Both the position numbers and the translations under genes were made by a program. 64,000 bases of DNA from NCBI GenBank assembly GCA_008694505.1, contig VZDJ01000623.1, forward strand, positions 15,588,988 to 15,652,987, given 5' to 3'. Shown in pieces: positions 62,946 through 64,000 of the stretch; position 1 is the stretch's first letter, and the number at the start of each line of letters is the position of its first letter. Source of the stretch: Cyanoderma ruficeps. Lineage: Eukaryota > Chordata > Aves > Passeriformes > Timaliidae. Below the pieces are notes generated by a model. The model had not been told where the DNA came from. It saw only the letters and a list, made by a program, of their open reading frames with translations, and did not search any database.

Positions 62946-63399
62946 CCAAGAATGTCGATAGCATCACTTTAATGATTGATAATTTATTTCTGTGGTTTAG
63001 TATGGCTCCCAGGATTATGTGGCTCAAGCCGCTGATTCCTATGAAGGAAGGAAACAACCAGAGCCTATCCAAAATCTATTGCAGTCCACTGGCCAGGAGG
63101 ATAGAAACAGAAGTAGCTCAGGATCAGACTGCAGCCTTCCTTTCCACCTTCTTGAGCCCTGTCCCCACTGCCGGGCATGGCCTTTTGCACTGATGTGGAG
63201 CAAAGGGATCACAAGCCACAGAGTACCCAGTGCCTTGGGCTGAGGGAGCTGGTTCCAGCTCTGCGGTGAAGGGTGGCCCAGCTCATTTTCGGTGTGGGAC
63301 TGTCCCAGTACGGAGCTGGGACACTGTCTCTTTCTTGAAGAGAGCTCCAACTCCAGGATTTCAGCCTGGCACCGCATTTGGGCGAAAGCCAGGCCGTCC

Positions 63400-63730
63400 C
63401 ACAAGCCATTTCCCCCCGTACTTCTCGTTTCCCGGGGCAGAAGGCGCCGGCGGCCCCCGTGGCGTCCGGCCCGGTCGCGATGGCGACCGGCGGGCGGGGC
63501 GCGCGGCGGGGCCCGGGGCGGGCCGGGGCAGAGGCAGCGCGCGGTGCGGGCCCGGGGCCGGGGCGCGGGGACCCTGAGGGGGGACGCGGGTGTGGGGGGG
63601 GCAGGGCCGGGGGAGCTCTCTGGCGGTGGCGGGGAGGGCTGGCGGGGGGCTGAGGCACAGGGTGAGGGTGCCGGCGGGATTTGGTGCCTGGGGGCAGCGA
63701 GGCGCTGGCCTCGGTGAGGGGTGGCCCGGC
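63400..63730 (+). promoter_or_regulatory. CpG island at right edge, probable promoter of the next gene
   Basis: An extremely G- and CpG-rich block on the plus strand. A good Kozak ATG occurs at 63480 (GCGATGGCG) but its frame is only Gly/Arg/Ala and closes at 63653, so I do not call it coding. A GGTGAGGG donor-like site lies near 63660, compatible with a plus-strand non-coding first exon. By mammalian synteny the next gene would be CCDC83, transcribed rightward; no CCDC83 coding sequence is visible in the window. Confidence 0.55.
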
Positions 63731-64000
63731 TTCGTCCGCTGATGTGTCTGGTGGTGAAGGGCGCTGGGGGGAATAGTACGAGGGACATGGGGGAAGTGTT
63801 AGCCAGAGACGGATTGAGGGCAGAGGGATTTGTTAGCGTGCTTTGGAGATTGGGAAGGGGTTACGGTGTGACTGGATGATGTTGTAGCGCGACTGAGGTA
63901 ATCTATTTTCGGTATTCTGCACCTGGGACGGGGCAACCCCGGGTGTACAGGGACTGGGGAGCGACAGGATGGACAGCAGCCAGTGGAAAAGGACCTGGGG
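63731..64000. other. Right edge of window, downstream of CpG island
   Basis: GC-moderate, G-rich plus strand with no clear exon. Probably the first intron of a rightward gene if the CpG island is its promoter. Confidence 0.35.

Noticed and set aside
63039..63788. 249-codon minus-strand ORF and several plus-strand ORFs at the right CpG island
   Set aside because: Composition is that of GC-rich DNA with Pro/Ala/Arg/Gly runs, and frames overlap on both strands. No family resemblance; CCDC83 coding sequence is not among them.

Overview
The window looks like vertebrate, most likely avian, genomic DNA. Genes are split by introns with GT/AG junctions, CpG islands mark promoters, and the only recognisable transposons are short 3' ends of CR1-type LINEs ending in the ATTCTATG-like tail typical of birds. 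There is no prokaryotic gene organisation, CRISPR array, tRNA or rRNA that I could support.

Layout: 1166-2203 (minus) is an intact single-exon CCDC89 coding region (345 aa, coiled coil). Almost everything from 6820 to 45605 (minus) is the spliced coding sequence of SYTL2 (synaptotagmin-like protein 2 / Slp2), a Rab27 effector. I placed 18 coding exons by reading splice sites and frame. They join without a frame break into a 922-aa protein, or 2270 aa when the giant exon is included; the human canonical form is about 934 aa. The N-terminal Rab27-binding domain is encoded at 45.6 and 35.7 kb, the disordered linker at 33.5-12.8 kb, and the tandem C2 domains at 11.8-6.8 kb. A CpG island at about 58.8-59.6 kb is the likely SYTL2 promoter, about 13.5 kb upstream of the ATG exon. 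A second CpG island at about 63.4-63.7 kb probably belongs to the next gene to the right. By mammalian synteny that gene would be CCDC83, but none of its coding sequence is visible. The order CCDC89-SYTL2 on one strand matches the human 11q14 arrangement.

The most unusual element is a 4,044-nt SYTL2 exon at 20052-24095. It is a whole number of codons with phase 1 at both ends. It contains five 195-bp tandem repeats, each encoding a predicted helix followed by a proline/lysine-rich motif, with more diverged copies on each side. Its splice donor lies 18 nt before an in-frame stop, so using or skipping the donor decides whether the C2 domains are attached. Four consecutive exons (24686-25564, 20052-24095, 18333-18434, 17325-17378) are all phase 1-1, so any combination can be skipped without a frameshift.

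The rest is intron and intergenic sequence with scattered CR1 fragments, microsatellites and a few short tandem duplications. Most other open frames in the window are chance ORFs or antisense shadows.
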